From a virus: DNA of 20,495 bases. The notes below the pieces were generated by a model. That model searched no databases, was not told where the DNA came from, and worked only from the letters and a program-made list of their open reading frames with translations. The first letter of the stretch is position 1. Every line of letters begins with the position of its first letter. Position numbers and translations under genes: made by a program. The stretch lies in the IMG/VR virus record IMGVR_UViG_3300023184_000616, positions 1 to 20,495 of that record. One strand, 5' to 3'. Of this stretch, positions 14,136-20,495 are shown in pieces.

Positions 14136-14867
14136 CTACATTGTAGCAGAATCTATGGTCAAAATCAACTTGTCAGCAATCATTCGATGCCCAATTTCGT
14201 TAGGATGACCTCCGGGCATGATCAGTTCTCGATTTTGATTATTTGGGTGGTCACGAAACCACATAGTAGTTGAAAAGCCAGGCCAAATCTCAGTAGGAAG
14301 GTCTAGTTGATTGTCGGCTGGCATGATATGAAACTGCATTACAGTTATATTTTTCCTGGCTGCCACACCGTCGAAAAACAACAAAGTCTGCATATGATTG
14401 AGCCTAGCCAACTCAGCACAATTGGTCAATACCAACTGTTGTTTGACCATAGTCCTAAATTCTTCTGGCACAACACTTGATCCATACTGTACCCAAGTTG
14501 AGTGTATGAACTTGTTCCAAGGAGGATCATTGGCGTAACTCTGATGATTAGGATTGTAAAAACTCAATCTATCAGAATCGGTATGTCCTACTATAACCAA
14601 GCAGTCTTCAGGACAGGGCTCGTGTTCCAACCACCAAAGAAAAGTCCATATAGAACTTTGCATGCTGCCGCCGGCTATGCCAAAATTTTCTACAGAAACC
14701 TTGTAATGTTGTCCGACCAATCCTAAAAAGTTATGACTCTTACGGTATTGATCGTTTTGGTGCCAACAACTATGCGCATCTGGGTGCTGTTGGATCAGCA
14801 CAGGATCCAACAACTCATCTCCGTACATCCATGAATCACCAAACCCAACTATTTTTTTAAAAGTCAT
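14136..14867 (-). CDS. SGNH/GDSL hydrolase-like protein (copy 2)
   Basis: A 243-residue protein and the clearest SGNH of the window. Block I GDSW is at 10-13, block II NFGIAGGS at 61-68, block III-like VGHTDSDR at 93-100, and block V GGHPN with H221 near the C-terminus. Ser12 and His221 are the likely catalytic pair. Enzymes of this fold hydrolyse esters, often sugar O-acetyl groups, which would suit host-surface glycan changes; no substrate can be read from sequence. No signal peptide. It overlaps the structural gene upstream by an ATGA and abuts primase downstream, so it rides in the replication operon. A 60-base sample (14521-14580) is 38% G+C, closer to backbone genes than copies 1 and 3. 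Confidence 0.75.
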   Translation of the reverse strand: MTFKKIVGFGDSWMYGDELLDPVLIQQHPDAHSCWHQNDQYRKSHNFLGLVGQHYKVSVENFGIAGGSMQSSIWTFLWWLEHEPCPEDCLVIVGHTDSDRLSFYNPNHQSYANDPPWNKFIHSTWVQYGSSVVPEEFRTMVKQQLVLTNCAELARLNHMQTLLFFDGVAARKNITVMQFHIMPADNQLDLPTEIWPGFSTTMWFRDHPNNQNRELIMPGGHPNEIGHRMIADKLILTIDSATM

Positions 14868-15955
14868 CTACAAATGATGTCTGTTACAGCCCCTGTTGTG
14901 ATGAATACTGCGGCCGGTACAGTAGGCTGAGCAGGAGAGGGGGTGTAACCTTGGCCTCCGTTTATTACATTTATGGCCGATACTTGTCCTCCAGTAATTT
15001 CTGCTTCTGCCACAGCGCCTGCACCCAAGCCCACAATTGAAACTTTGGGTGGTGCTAGATAACCGTTGCCCGAATTGGTCACTGTGATGCCTGTGATAAC
15101 ACCATTGGCAGCCTGGGCATTGGCGGTGGCAGGACCCACAATTTCTGCGCCGGAATAACTGTTGAGATCCAGTCGCAATAAGGGATGATAACCCAGCACA
15201 TTGATATAATCCACACCTGTTTTGTTGTAGTAACTGTAGATATCTGTAACATCATACCAGACACTTTCGTAATTTTCTGCCGCTTGGGCTTTGATGTTGC
15301 CAGTGTAATGATCAAAGGTCAATTGAAATGTAGTCAAACTTGAACCTGTAGTAGGGACGAAACTTGAATAACGTTCGGGATTGGGTTGTACATTGCCCAC
15401 AGGAGGCGGGTTAAGTGCCCAATCAGGATAGTTGCCGGCATACACAGGGTTCACATAAATTTCAGGACCATATATAGTGGGCACTGTTACTGTGTGGCTG
15501 GGCACAAACTCAGGTAACACTGAATCTTGTATGTCTACATCTGCACGAGCCTGTGCTTGTGCGTCCACAAATACTGCTTCTGTTAGGTTGCCACTGGTTC
15601 TGTCTATGGAATAACTGGCAGGTTCTGTGGGCAGTTCTGTGGTGTCTGCGGCACTGAGTGTGACTTTGGCACGACCATATGCGGCATTGAGTATGACCAT
15701 TTCTTTTTCCAGCAACTGCACATCGCCTTGCAAGTTGATCAATCTAAACATCAAGGTACTGCCGGTGATGTTCACAGGTTTTTGATCTTGATTTATGAAT
15801 TCAAACAAGATCACGTTGTCCACGCCCTTGTTGATTGTTAGTTTTTTTGCGTACACTGGTTCCCACCTCCGGACAAATACCTCACCCTCGCCTGCGGTGT
15901 CTATAAGCAAAATTCTTTGGATCTGTTGATAAATGTAGGCAGTGGTTGAGTACAT
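14864..15955 (-). CDS. Tail/baseplate-type structural protein, BppU-like N-terminus
   Basis: A 363-residue protein. The N-terminal part (about 35-120) carries the pattern KKLTINKGVDNVILFEFIN then GSTLMFRLIN, like the immunoglobulin-like N-terminal domain of BppU/fiber proteins that fixes appendages to the baseplate. A Pro/Tyr-rich middle follows. Residues 285-347 hold two copies of a G-x-G-Y repeat (ITVTNSGNGY..PP, INVINGGQGYTPSP) common in phage fibers. No enzyme motif. GGTAAATA lies 9 nt upstream and GGA lies 4 nt before the ATG. It heads the unit that also contains primase and helicase, mixing virion and replication genes. Structural role is fairly sure; exact tail position is not. Confidence 0.72.
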   Translation of the reverse strand: MYSTTAYIYQQIQRILLIDTAGEGEVFVRRWEPVYAKKLTINKGVDNVILFEFINQDQKPVNITGSTLMFRLINLQGDVQLLEKEMVILNAAYGRAKVTLSAADTTELPTEPASYSIDRTSGNLTEAVFVDAQAQARADVDIQDSVLPEFVPSHTVTVPTIYGPEIYVNPVYAGNYPDWALNPPPVGNVQPNPERYSSFVPTTGSSLTTFQLTFDHYTGNIKAQAAENYESVWYDVTDIYSYYNKTGVDYINVLGYHPLLRLDLNSYSGAEIVGPATANAQAANGVITGITVTNSGNGYLAPPKVSIVGLGAGAVAEAEITGGQVSAINVINGGQGYTPSPAQPTVPAAVFITTGAVTDIICR

Positions 15956-15964
15956 AGTTCCAAA

Positions 15965-15972
15965 TATTTACC
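15965..15972 (-). promoter_or_regulatory. TAAATA element GGTAAATA
   Basis: Minus strand, 9 nt before the start at 15955, which leaves almost no leader. It faces away from the plus-strand TATAAATA 13 nt further right, so the gap would hold a divergent late promoter pair. Confidence 0.35.
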
Positions 15973-15985
15973 TAAAATATCTGCG

Positions 15986-15993
15986 TATAAATA
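15986..15993 (+). promoter_or_regulatory. T4-type late promoter TATAAATA
   Basis: A perfect T4 late promoter octamer on the plus strand, 16 nt before the only plus-strand gene. No -35 is seen, as expected for a gp55-type promoter. Confidence 0.7.
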
Positions 15994-16009
15994 AACCGAA
16001 CCAAAAATT

Positions 16010-16387
16010 ATGGGCAGTGATTTGTTTCAAAAACTAGCAGAAAAATATCCATTTATAACCTTGTGCATCTACGCCAGCAATGAATATGTGGGCATAGTGC
16101 AAAATCGAGATGACGCTATCACTACCATCTACGACTTTGGAGCAATACAAGATCAAGAATCAAAGCGCAGATTTATAGACCTAGCCAACACTTGGTGGTG
16201 GGAAAGCAATAGAAGTATACCTATCAACATATTCCTGCGTGGAGAGTGGGATCTGTTTCGTCCTACGTTGAGAACATTTGCCAACAAAGACTTAGAAATC
16301 TTGCACGGCCCTGTGTGCAGTTTGAATGACATTGCTCGCAAGAAGAGCAAAAGAAAGAGTATTACACTTGTTCGTCGGGTTGATTAA
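16010..16387 (+). CDS. Conserved unknown phage protein, only plus-strand gene
   Basis: A 125-residue protein starting MGSDLFQKLAEKYPFITLC. It has mixed alpha/beta character, with TWWWESNRSIPINIFLRG at 61-78 and a basic end (ARKKSKRKSITLVRRVD). I recall similar proteins in T4-like marine phages, with no function assigned. No Cys/His metal site and no membrane helix. It has no clear Shine-Dalgarno, but a perfect TATAAATA lies 16 nt upstream. The last 26 nt overlap the 3' end of the convergent mini-DnaE gene, so simultaneous transcription of the two would collide or form antisense RNA. The basic tail could contact nucleic acid. Confidence 0.75.
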   Translation: MGSDLFQKLAEKYPFITLCIYASNEYVGIVQNRDDAITTIYDFGAIQDQESKRRFIDLANTWWWESNRSIPINIFLRGEWDLFRPTLRTFANKDLEILHGPVCSLNDIARKKSKRKSITLVRRVD

Positions 16388-16931
16388 TCAGATTCATATG
16401 CAAGGACACTAGAGCCGCATAAGAAATACTATGACTCTTTTTGAATGTATAGCCTTTTGAGTCATCTCCGTTCCATACTGACGCAAATACTTCTGTCCAT
16501 GGTTTCTTTTGTAAATGTGCCTTGCCCGGACGAATAATAGATATAAATGCCGCCATTCTAGGTATCGAATCTGGCTTCATGTGTGCCAAAAGGTCAGTGT
16601 AATTCCCTACGTGTACAAGTTGCCTTGCCCACTCCGGATCAGACCACAGTCGTTGCCAAGGTGGTGTTGCGGTCAACATTGATTCATAGTGTGCAGGATC
16701 CTTTATCAGACTGTACACACTCATGTTCAAAAAGTCCAATTTGAAGTAACCGCGCTGTTCAGCAGTTTCATAATCCAATGCCGCACAGCGGTTAATGGGA
16801 TCTTGTGGTATGTCTGTGACATAGATCCCTGAGTTGTGTTTTTGCCCATTGCTTTGTCGTGCCGGAGTATGCTGAATTAATTTCAGCACCAACTCTCTGT
16901 TACCAAAATCTATGTCAATATCTGCGCTCAT
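16362..16931 (-). CDS. Miniature DnaE-like (family C polymerase palm) protein
   Basis: A 189-residue protein with parts of the bacterial replicative polymerase DnaE in the right order. ADIDIDF (3-9) matches the PDxDxDF palm motif with two catalytic Asp. KHNSGIYVTDIP (31-42) matches the HxAGVVI strand. RGYFKLDFLN (60-69) matches the vKfDFLGL strand with the third Asp (D66). MKPDSIPRMAAF then IIRPG (118-136) matches KPxxFeDLxAxxALyRPG. FKKSHSISYA (163-172) matches FNKSHAxAYA. The PHP domain, most of the fingers and the OB/tau-binding region are absent. It overlaps the SGNH gene by an ATGA. Similar short proteins exist in T4-like marine phages as I recall, without a known role. The homology is from motif reading; activity is unknown. 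Confidence 0.7.
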   Translation of the reverse strand: MSADIDIDFGNRELVLKLIQHTPARQSNGQKHNSGIYVTDIPQDPINRCAALDYETAEQRGYFKLDFLNMSVYSLIKDPAHYESMLTATPPWQRLWSDPEWARQLVHVGNYTDLLAHMKPDSIPRMAAFISIIRPGKAHLQKKPWTEVFASVWNGDDSKGYTFKKSHSISYAALVSLHMNLINQPDEQV

Positions 16932-17692
16932 ATTTTTTGTAAATGTGGTATAAGAATTTGTTCTGCAAATGCCCTATGTGCGTCTGGCCCGTAGTGTCCA
17001 ATGTTGGGCCGATCTTTGTAATCTAATGGATCAAAACCTTGTTGGTGACACCAACTTGCAAAACCAAATGTCTCAAAATCAAAAAAGTTCTCGTTGTTGA
17101 GATTCGATTTAAAAAAATCTAATAGATATTCTTGTTGCAATTTTTCTGCCTTTGGTCCTTGAAACATCAAAAACTGTATATTCAGTTGATTCATCAAGGA
17201 TTGAAACATCAAACAATCGCACAATAAATTTGTTCTTTCTGCATATGGACTGTAAAAGTAAGCACGACCTTTGCTGTAACTGTCAAAAAACTCTTGGTCA
17301 ATTCTACTCTTGGGTCCAGTTGGATCGATATCTTTGTTTGCCAACAGTAGTTCGCGCCAATTTACTTCTCTTGAAAACAAGTGCGTTCGAAAGTTTGACT
17401 CAACCACAGTCTGTGGTACAATGTTATCTATCCAAATCTCACTTCGAAGTTCAAAAGACAAACTTATTAATGCAATTATTTTTTGATCGGGATTTAACTT
17501 TCTTTGATGCACTAAATCATGAATGCTGGTTCTTATGATGCGTCTATTACAACTGCCACGTATTGCATTGTTGATAGTAAATCCTTGTAAATATTGACCA
17601 ATCACATGTGCATATGTTTTATTTTTCAATGTTGGGTGATAGTTTTCATCACTGTAACTATCGCCATTGCAGTAGATCAATGGATGTTGCAT
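16928..17692 (-). CDS. SGNH/GDSL hydrolase-like protein (copy 3)
   Basis: A 254-residue protein with NGDSY at 9-13 (block I), N42 and RGSCN at 45-49 (block II), a strand IIALISLSFELR in the block III place, and GHYGPDAHRAFAEQ near the end with H233 and H239 as block V candidates. It is more diverged than copy 2: the usual HPN is replaced, so activity is less certain. It may be a non-catalytic binding protein. No signal peptide. The ATG shares a base with the upstream stop (TAATG), and the stop overlaps the mini-DnaE start (ATGA). A 60-base sample (17461-17520) is 25% G+C, much lower than backbone genes. Confidence 0.65.
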   Translation of the reverse strand: MQHPLIYCNGDSYSDENYHPTLKNKTYAHVIGQYLQGFTINNAIRGSCNRRIIRTSIHDLVHQRKLNPDQKIIALISLSFELRSEIWIDNIVPQTVVESNFRTHLFSREVNWRELLLANKDIDPTGPKSRIDQEFFDSYSKGRAYFYSPYAERTNLLCDCLMFQSLMNQLNIQFLMFQGPKAEKLQQEYLLDFFKSNLNNENFFDFETFGFASWCHQQGFDPLDYKDRPNIGHYGPDAHRAFAEQILIPHLQKI

Positions 17693-18057
17693 TATTCTTG
17701 CACCAATGCTGTCACAATCTGAACTTGCTCTTCGGCTCGCTTCAGTGCTTCAAGTGCGTCTGCTACACTAGGATGCTTTGCGGCCAGTTCTCTCATGCGT
17801 GATTCTTCGGCCATCTTTGTCTGTGCCCAGGCCACCACGGCCTGCACATGCGGAGCAAGTTCAATAGTTGGATACGCTGAATTCATCAGTATCCATGAGT
17901 TACCGTCATAGACCTCTAGGTTTTGACTGCTGCCATTGTAGCGAAGTTGTCCCACCAAACCGTTTCCTGTGCTAGTAACTGTGTTGTAAAAACTAGGCCA
18001 GGTACTGTGGTTATTGTTAATGCTTATGCCACTTCCGGGGTTTAGGTTCTTGATCAT
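17692..18057 (-). CDS. Small tail-type protein with C-terminal coiled coil
   Basis: A 121-residue protein. The first 60 residues are Gly/Asn/Ser-rich beta sequence ending GQLRYNGSSQNLEVYDGNSW, a strand-turn pattern (G-x-x-[RY]-[YF]-N...-W) very common in phage tail and fiber proteins. The second half (65-121) is an Ala/Glu helix, probably coiled coil. No enzyme motif. It sits between the zinc-finger gene (1-nt gap) and SGNH copy 3 (TAATG), so it is translated with replication-type genes although it looks structural. Function beyond 'probably virion' is not clear. Confidence 0.65.
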   Translation of the reverse strand: MIKNLNPGSGISINNNHSTWPSFYNTVTSTGNGLVGQLRYNGSSQNLEVYDGNSWILMNSAYPTIELAPHVQAVVAWAQTKMAEESRMRELAAKHPSVADALEALKRAEEQVQIVTALVQE

Positions 18058-18058
18058 G

Positions 18059-18733
18059 TTACCATCCTGCTTTTGCTAATATATCTTTTACATACTCTTG
18101 ATCCGCTGGATAGTTTGAGAACTTCCGTTGCCAAGCATCTGAGTCAATGTAGGGCCATATCATTTGTACTTGTTCTGTGCTTAACTCAATTAAGAACTTT
18201 TGTCCTGATTCACTATTGTAGATCACCCAAGGTGAAATGCGTCCTGCTGTGACAGCATAACATAAGGCATTGGTATTGCCATAGCGCAACCAATCATGTG
18301 CAGGATTACCTGTTTCTTCTGCCCAACGCATGCTGTATTCTACTGCTCTAGCCAAGGCATCTGCCACTGCTTCCACACGCAGGTATTCCACAAGATACTC
18401 TGTGTAAACTTTGTCACTGCACCAATGATCAATTTTCTTTTGTGCTTTCAGTAACCAGGCCATGAAACGATCTGGCGCCACCACTCTAGTGTTCACACAG
18501 TAGTTGCCAAATTTCACAAATGCTCTGTAGTAAGGCGAGTCACAAAAGTCATCGTATGTTTTGTTTTTGGCCGAGCCTTGCATGGTTTCATAGAACTTGA
18601 TATAGGCCTGGAAACCCATACGCACACCTGCTTCATCTCGGCTCAAACGTCTGCGCTTGGGTTCACATGCATGAACTGCTATGCTAGTTTCTCTAGCAAA
18701 TGTTTTCTTGCAATACTCGCACGTGAATGTCAT
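18059..18733 (-). CDS. Zinc-finger phage protein of unknown function
   Basis: A 224-residue protein. The N-terminus has a finger-like C5-x2-C8-x12-H21-x-C23 pattern (CEYCKKTF...HAC), followed by a basic EPKRRR. The rest is a helical domain rich in Tyr/Trp/Ala with no motif I know. From memory, the same architecture occurs in T4-like cyanophages, also unassigned. The finger plus basic patch suggests nucleic-acid or polymerase binding. It overlaps the probable clamp-loader subunit gene by an ATGA, so a role in replication or late transcription (which in T4 is tied to the sliding clamp) is worth considering. This is context, not evidence of function. Confidence 0.7.
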   Translation of the reverse strand: MTFTCEYCKKTFARETSIAVHACEPKRRRLSRDEAGVRMGFQAYIKFYETMQGSAKNKTYDDFCDSPYYRAFVKFGNYCVNTRVVAPDRFMAWLLKAQKKIDHWCSDKVYTEYLVEYLRVEAVADALARAVEYSMRWAEETGNPAHDWLRYGNTNALCYAVTAGRISPWVIYNSESGQKFLIELSTEQVQMIWPYIDSDAWQRKFSNYPADQEYVKDILAKAGW

Positions 18734-19176
18734 TTCTTTTCATTACCTGCTTGCTTGTTGTACTCGTCTATTTCTTTTTGTGTTGTGATTTGGCACATGA
18801 CATCTATTTCGTCATCTTTGTAGTCTGGATACATGGCCACTAATGCTTTGCGTTTGGCGCTGAGACCTGCTTCTTTCTTTTTAGGGGCGATCCACGGATG
18901 TCTTGGTGTACCCAGCCCTGGACTCACGCTTGTGGCCATGAGCCATTGTAGGCCAGGATGCTTGGCTACATCAAAGAAGTGTTTGTTCAATCGTTCATTG
19001 GTAGCGATTACATAGAACTCTTGCAGTTCACGTGATCCTTCTACGGCTGAGCCCCAGCGTATCATGAGATAGTTTGAAAACTTTTTCTTTTCTTCTGCGG
19101 TAAGATCGTCATAGAATGTTCTGACCTTGCGGTCAAACATACGCATCTCATTAGCAATGTTTAGTTTGTCACTCAT
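18730..19176 (-). CDS. Probable clamp-loader small subunit (T4 gp62-like)
   Basis: A 148-residue protein. KFSNYLMIRWGSA (32-44), LQEFYVIATNERLN and LQWLMATSVSPGLG line up by eye with T4 gp62, where YxKFMV, VYAMNLI and FNYLMAAVPRGKR occur in the same order. gp62 joins four gp44 subunits to load the gp45 clamp onto DNA. It is shorter than T4 gp62 (187 aa). The C-terminus is charged (Lys/Asp/Glu). It overlaps genes on both sides (8 and 4 nt). gp44, gp45 and polymerase gp43 would be expected to the right, outside the window. The assignment rests on remembered alignments of marine T4-like proteins, so it stays probable. Confidence 0.6.
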   Translation of the reverse strand: MSDKLNIANEMRMFDRKVRTFYDDLTAEEKKKFSNYLMIRWGSAVEGSRELQEFYVIATNERLNKHFFDVAKHPGLQWLMATSVSPGLGTPRHPWIAPKKKEAGLSAKRKALVAMYPDYKDDEIDVMCQITTQKEIDEYNKQAGNEKK

Positions 19177-19480
19177 TTTCTTTGCTCAATTGATAGATCA
19201 TTATAGCACGTTCCAGTGCGTCTTGTAAAGTGGGATTGGTGCGGGCCTCTCGACGGATCTCACCCCACAGTTGGTCTTCTAACATGTGATCACGCAAGGG
19301 TCTTCCGTCGCTGGTTCTTGAGTCATAGTCAATACGGTGTCCGTTTATGGGATCATACTCACGACCGTTTTCGTATCCTACTACTTTTCGGGTACTGGGA
19401 TCAGCGCCTGACTCGCGAGCGTACACCACACCGTCGGCTCTTTCGTATATGTAAGTGGCACCTGGCTTGAGTTGTCCCAT
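19169..19480 (-). CDS. Conserved unknown phage protein (103 aa)
   Basis: A 103-residue protein starting MGQLKPGATYIYERADGVVY. Residues 20-60 are rich in Arg/Asp/Gly/Tyr. The C-terminal part (68-103) is helical: LWGEIRREARTNPTLQDALERAIMIYQL. From memory it is a recurring small protein of T4-like phages with no function known. No metal site or membrane helix. It starts 3 nt after the 166-aa gene and its stop overlaps the gp62-like gene by 8 nt, so it belongs to the replication operon. Confidence 0.7.
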   Translation of the reverse strand: MGQLKPGATYIYERADGVVYARESGADPSTRKVVGYENGREYDPINGHRIDYDSRTSDGRPLRDHMLEDQLWGEIRREARTNPTLQDALERAIMIYQLSKENE

Positions 19481-19483
19481 TAT

Positions 19484-19984
19484 CTACCACGCTTTATTAT
19501 AGTCCACGATCTCGCAGTTACGACTAACGTCTTTTACAAAGTACACACAGTCCGGAGTTGAACTGTCGTCTATGGGCACACACAACATCTGTCCGTTCTT
19601 GAGTTTGGGTGCATACCAAGCCACTTCTTGATACACGTCTACAATTTCTATGTTAGGAAAGGAGGGACGGAAACTGCTTAATGGGTTGAATTGGAATGCT
19701 CTAAATCCGCGATCATTGATTGACGTTAATGGCAGTATTTCTAAGTCGCCCACATCAGGTTCTCCAATGAGTATTTGCCAGTCTACAGGCATTCGAATTC
19801 TGTTGGTACCTATCTGTAGCACCAGTGCAGGTGCATTAAAACTTTCCAAAAAGATTAATGGAATATAATGATAGTCTGGATTGGCAGGATCTGAATTGTC
19901 TAGTATTGCAAATCTCATGTCTTCTACCTGTTCGGGCAGATGATCTAGATCGTAAGGAGAGTTATCTAGTGTTAGTATGCGCAT
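19484..19984 (-). CDS. Conserved unknown phage protein (166 aa)
   Basis: A 166-residue, mostly beta protein. Its centre reads PVDWQILIGEPDVGDLEILP (67-86), then NDRGFRAF, and later WYAPKLKNGQMLCVPI. It is acidic, with no signal peptide or known catalytic motif. I recall close relatives in T4-like marine phages, all unassigned. No Shine-Dalgarno precedes the ATG: the upstream bases are AT-rich and hold a strong sigma70-like promoter whose predicted start falls at or beside the ATG, so the message may be leaderless. It is the first gene of the unit running to 16362 (clamp loader, zinc-finger protein, mini-DnaE). Confidence 0.75.
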   Translation of the reverse strand: MRILTLDNSPYDLDHLPEQVEDMRFAILDNSDPANPDYHYIPLIFLESFNAPALVLQIGTNRIRMPVDWQILIGEPDVGDLEILPLTSINDRGFRAFQFNPLSSFRPSFPNIEIVDVYQEVAWYAPKLKNGQMLCVPIDDSSTPDCVYFVKDVSRNCEIVDYNKAW

Positions 19985-19990
19985 GGTTTT

Positions 19991-20019
19991 ATTTTATACT
20001 ATTTGTATAGTATTGTCAA
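19991..20019 (-). promoter_or_regulatory. Sigma70-like promoter of replication unit
   Basis: On the minus strand a perfect TTGACA (20019-20014), 17 nt, then TAAAAT (19996-19991). The predicted start is about 19984, the A of the ATG. The spacer is a near-perfect fit to an inverted repeat (19996-20013). It lies over the last codons of the upstream gene, so the sequence is under coding constraint too. Confidence 0.5.
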
Positions 20020-20495
20020 TGGGTTGTTGTAATATTTCTCTTACCTCTTGGGCAAATCTTTTTTGCCAAGCAGGATCATCTACGTGAAAACCTGGACTGG
20101 CTTTCCAATTTGAATATCCAGCAAACGTAGTTGGAGTTTGGTGTTTAGCAAATTCACCTAATGTCATAATTTCATTTTCGTAAATGGCTTTCCAAGGTTC
20201 ATCTATTAGACATTTAGTGCTTGAATCCCAAAGTCCATTTAAAGTAAACGCATATGGTATTTTTTGTTTCTCACAAGTTAACAACAAACTTCTAACTGTT
20301 AAAAAACTTTTGAACAACATCATTTCTTGACATACTGTGGCTTGATAATAATCAACTGCTAGTTTTTCATCTGCGTTCATGTGGCCGTCATGTTTGCTAC
20401 TGTACCATTTGTTCTTAGTGTATGTAAAATTTGTAGTCTTAAATTCAATCCTATCTGCCATGGTAAATCCTAACACCACTGCATCTGGGCATTGC
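19994..20495 (-). CDS. SGNH-like protein, C-terminal part (copy 4, runs off right edge)
   Basis: The frame is open to the right edge with no stop, so the start lies outside. The visible part begins QCPDAVVLGFTMADRIEF, which corresponds to the block III strand of copy 2 (VIVGHTDSDRLSF) and copy 1. It ends with GFHVDDPAWQKRFAQEV, in the place of the HPN/H-x-x-FA block V of the other copies. An ATG at 20461 (MADRIEF) would cut through the conserved strand and is unlikely as the true start. The catalytic Ser block is not visible. Function as for the other copies: SGNH-fold esterase or binding protein of unknown substrate. Confidence 0.6.
   Translation of the reverse strand, partial: QCPDAVVLGFTMADRIEFKTTNFTYTKNKWYSSKHDGHMNADEKLAVDYYQATVCQEMMLFKSFLTVRSLLLTCEKQKIPYAFTLNGLWDSSTKCLIDEPWKAIYENEIMTLGEFAKHQTPTTFAGYSNWKASPGFHVDDPAWQKRFAQEVREILQQPIDNTIQIV
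19996..20013. repeat. Inverted repeat, possible operator
   Basis: ATACTAT-TTGT-ATAGTAT, perfect 7-bp arms around 4 nt. It exactly fills the space between the -35 and -10 of the promoter before 19984. All-AT stem, so a protein-binding site is likelier than an RNA hairpin. Confidence 0.5.

Noticed and set aside
16381-16390. Palindrome TGATTAATCA at the convergent 3' ends
   Set aside because: Too short and AT-rich for a bidirectional terminator, with no T-tract on either side.
1-20495. CRISPR array, tRNA genes, insertion sequences or integrase
   Set aside because: No spaced identical repeats, cloverleaf, terminal inverted repeats with transposase, or recombinase motifs were seen on either strand.

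Overview
The window reads as part of the genome of an uncultured T4-like tailed phage (Caudoviricetes, myovirus type), probably aquatic, infecting a proteobacterium. Evidence: a gp41-type DnaB helicase next to a gp61-type zinc/Toprim primase, a probable gp62 clamp-loader subunit, virion-type proteins, a PD-(D/E)XK exonuclease of the MGME1-like kind common in marine T4-like phages, dense packing with 1-4 nt overlaps (ATGA, TAATG), and TAAATA elements like T4 late promoters. The phage-type assignment comes from recalled family resemblance, not from a search. The host guess rests mainly on an IscU that closely resembles the beta/gammaproteobacterial protein. No tRNA, integrase, insertion sequence or CRISPR array was seen.

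All genes but one lie on the minus strand, so transcription runs right to left. From the right edge: (a) 20495-16362 holds the 3' end of an SGNH-like gene, two conserved unknowns, gp62-like clamp loader, a zinc-finger protein, a tail-like protein, a second SGNH-like gene and a 189-aa miniature relative of DnaE. (b) A single plus-strand gene (16010-16387) has a perfect TATAAATA upstream. (c) 15955-10607 holds a BppU/fiber-like structural protein, an SGNH protein, primase, helicase and a GT10-like glycosyltransferase. (d) 10566-7288 holds a small conserved protein, a probable internal virion protein and a 641-aa protein with two nucleotidyltransferase-like domains. (e) 7226-6795 is a small structural protein with its own late promoter, leader hairpin and terminator. 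(f) 6721-4368 holds small unknowns, a holin-like protein and a scaffold-like coiled-coil protein. (g) 4297-531 is a metal/Fe-S cassette: His-rich secreted protein, cupin, IscU, radical SAM/SPASM-like enzyme, SGNH protein, A-type Fe-S carrier, exonuclease. (h) 511-1 is the start of a tail/fiber protein.

The most unusual points are: the cassette pairing Fe-S assembly proteins with a radical SAM enzyme in ATGA-coupled order; the mini-DnaE that keeps the three palm aspartates; the fused Pol-beta-like plus KxDG protein; a shared N-terminal pentad M-[KRQ]-[LI]-x-E on four proteins of the 4.4-10.3 kb block; and the fact that all eight TAAATA hexamers found on the minus strand lie just upstream of gene starts. 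Intergenic space is minimal, and no gap exceeds about 75 bases.
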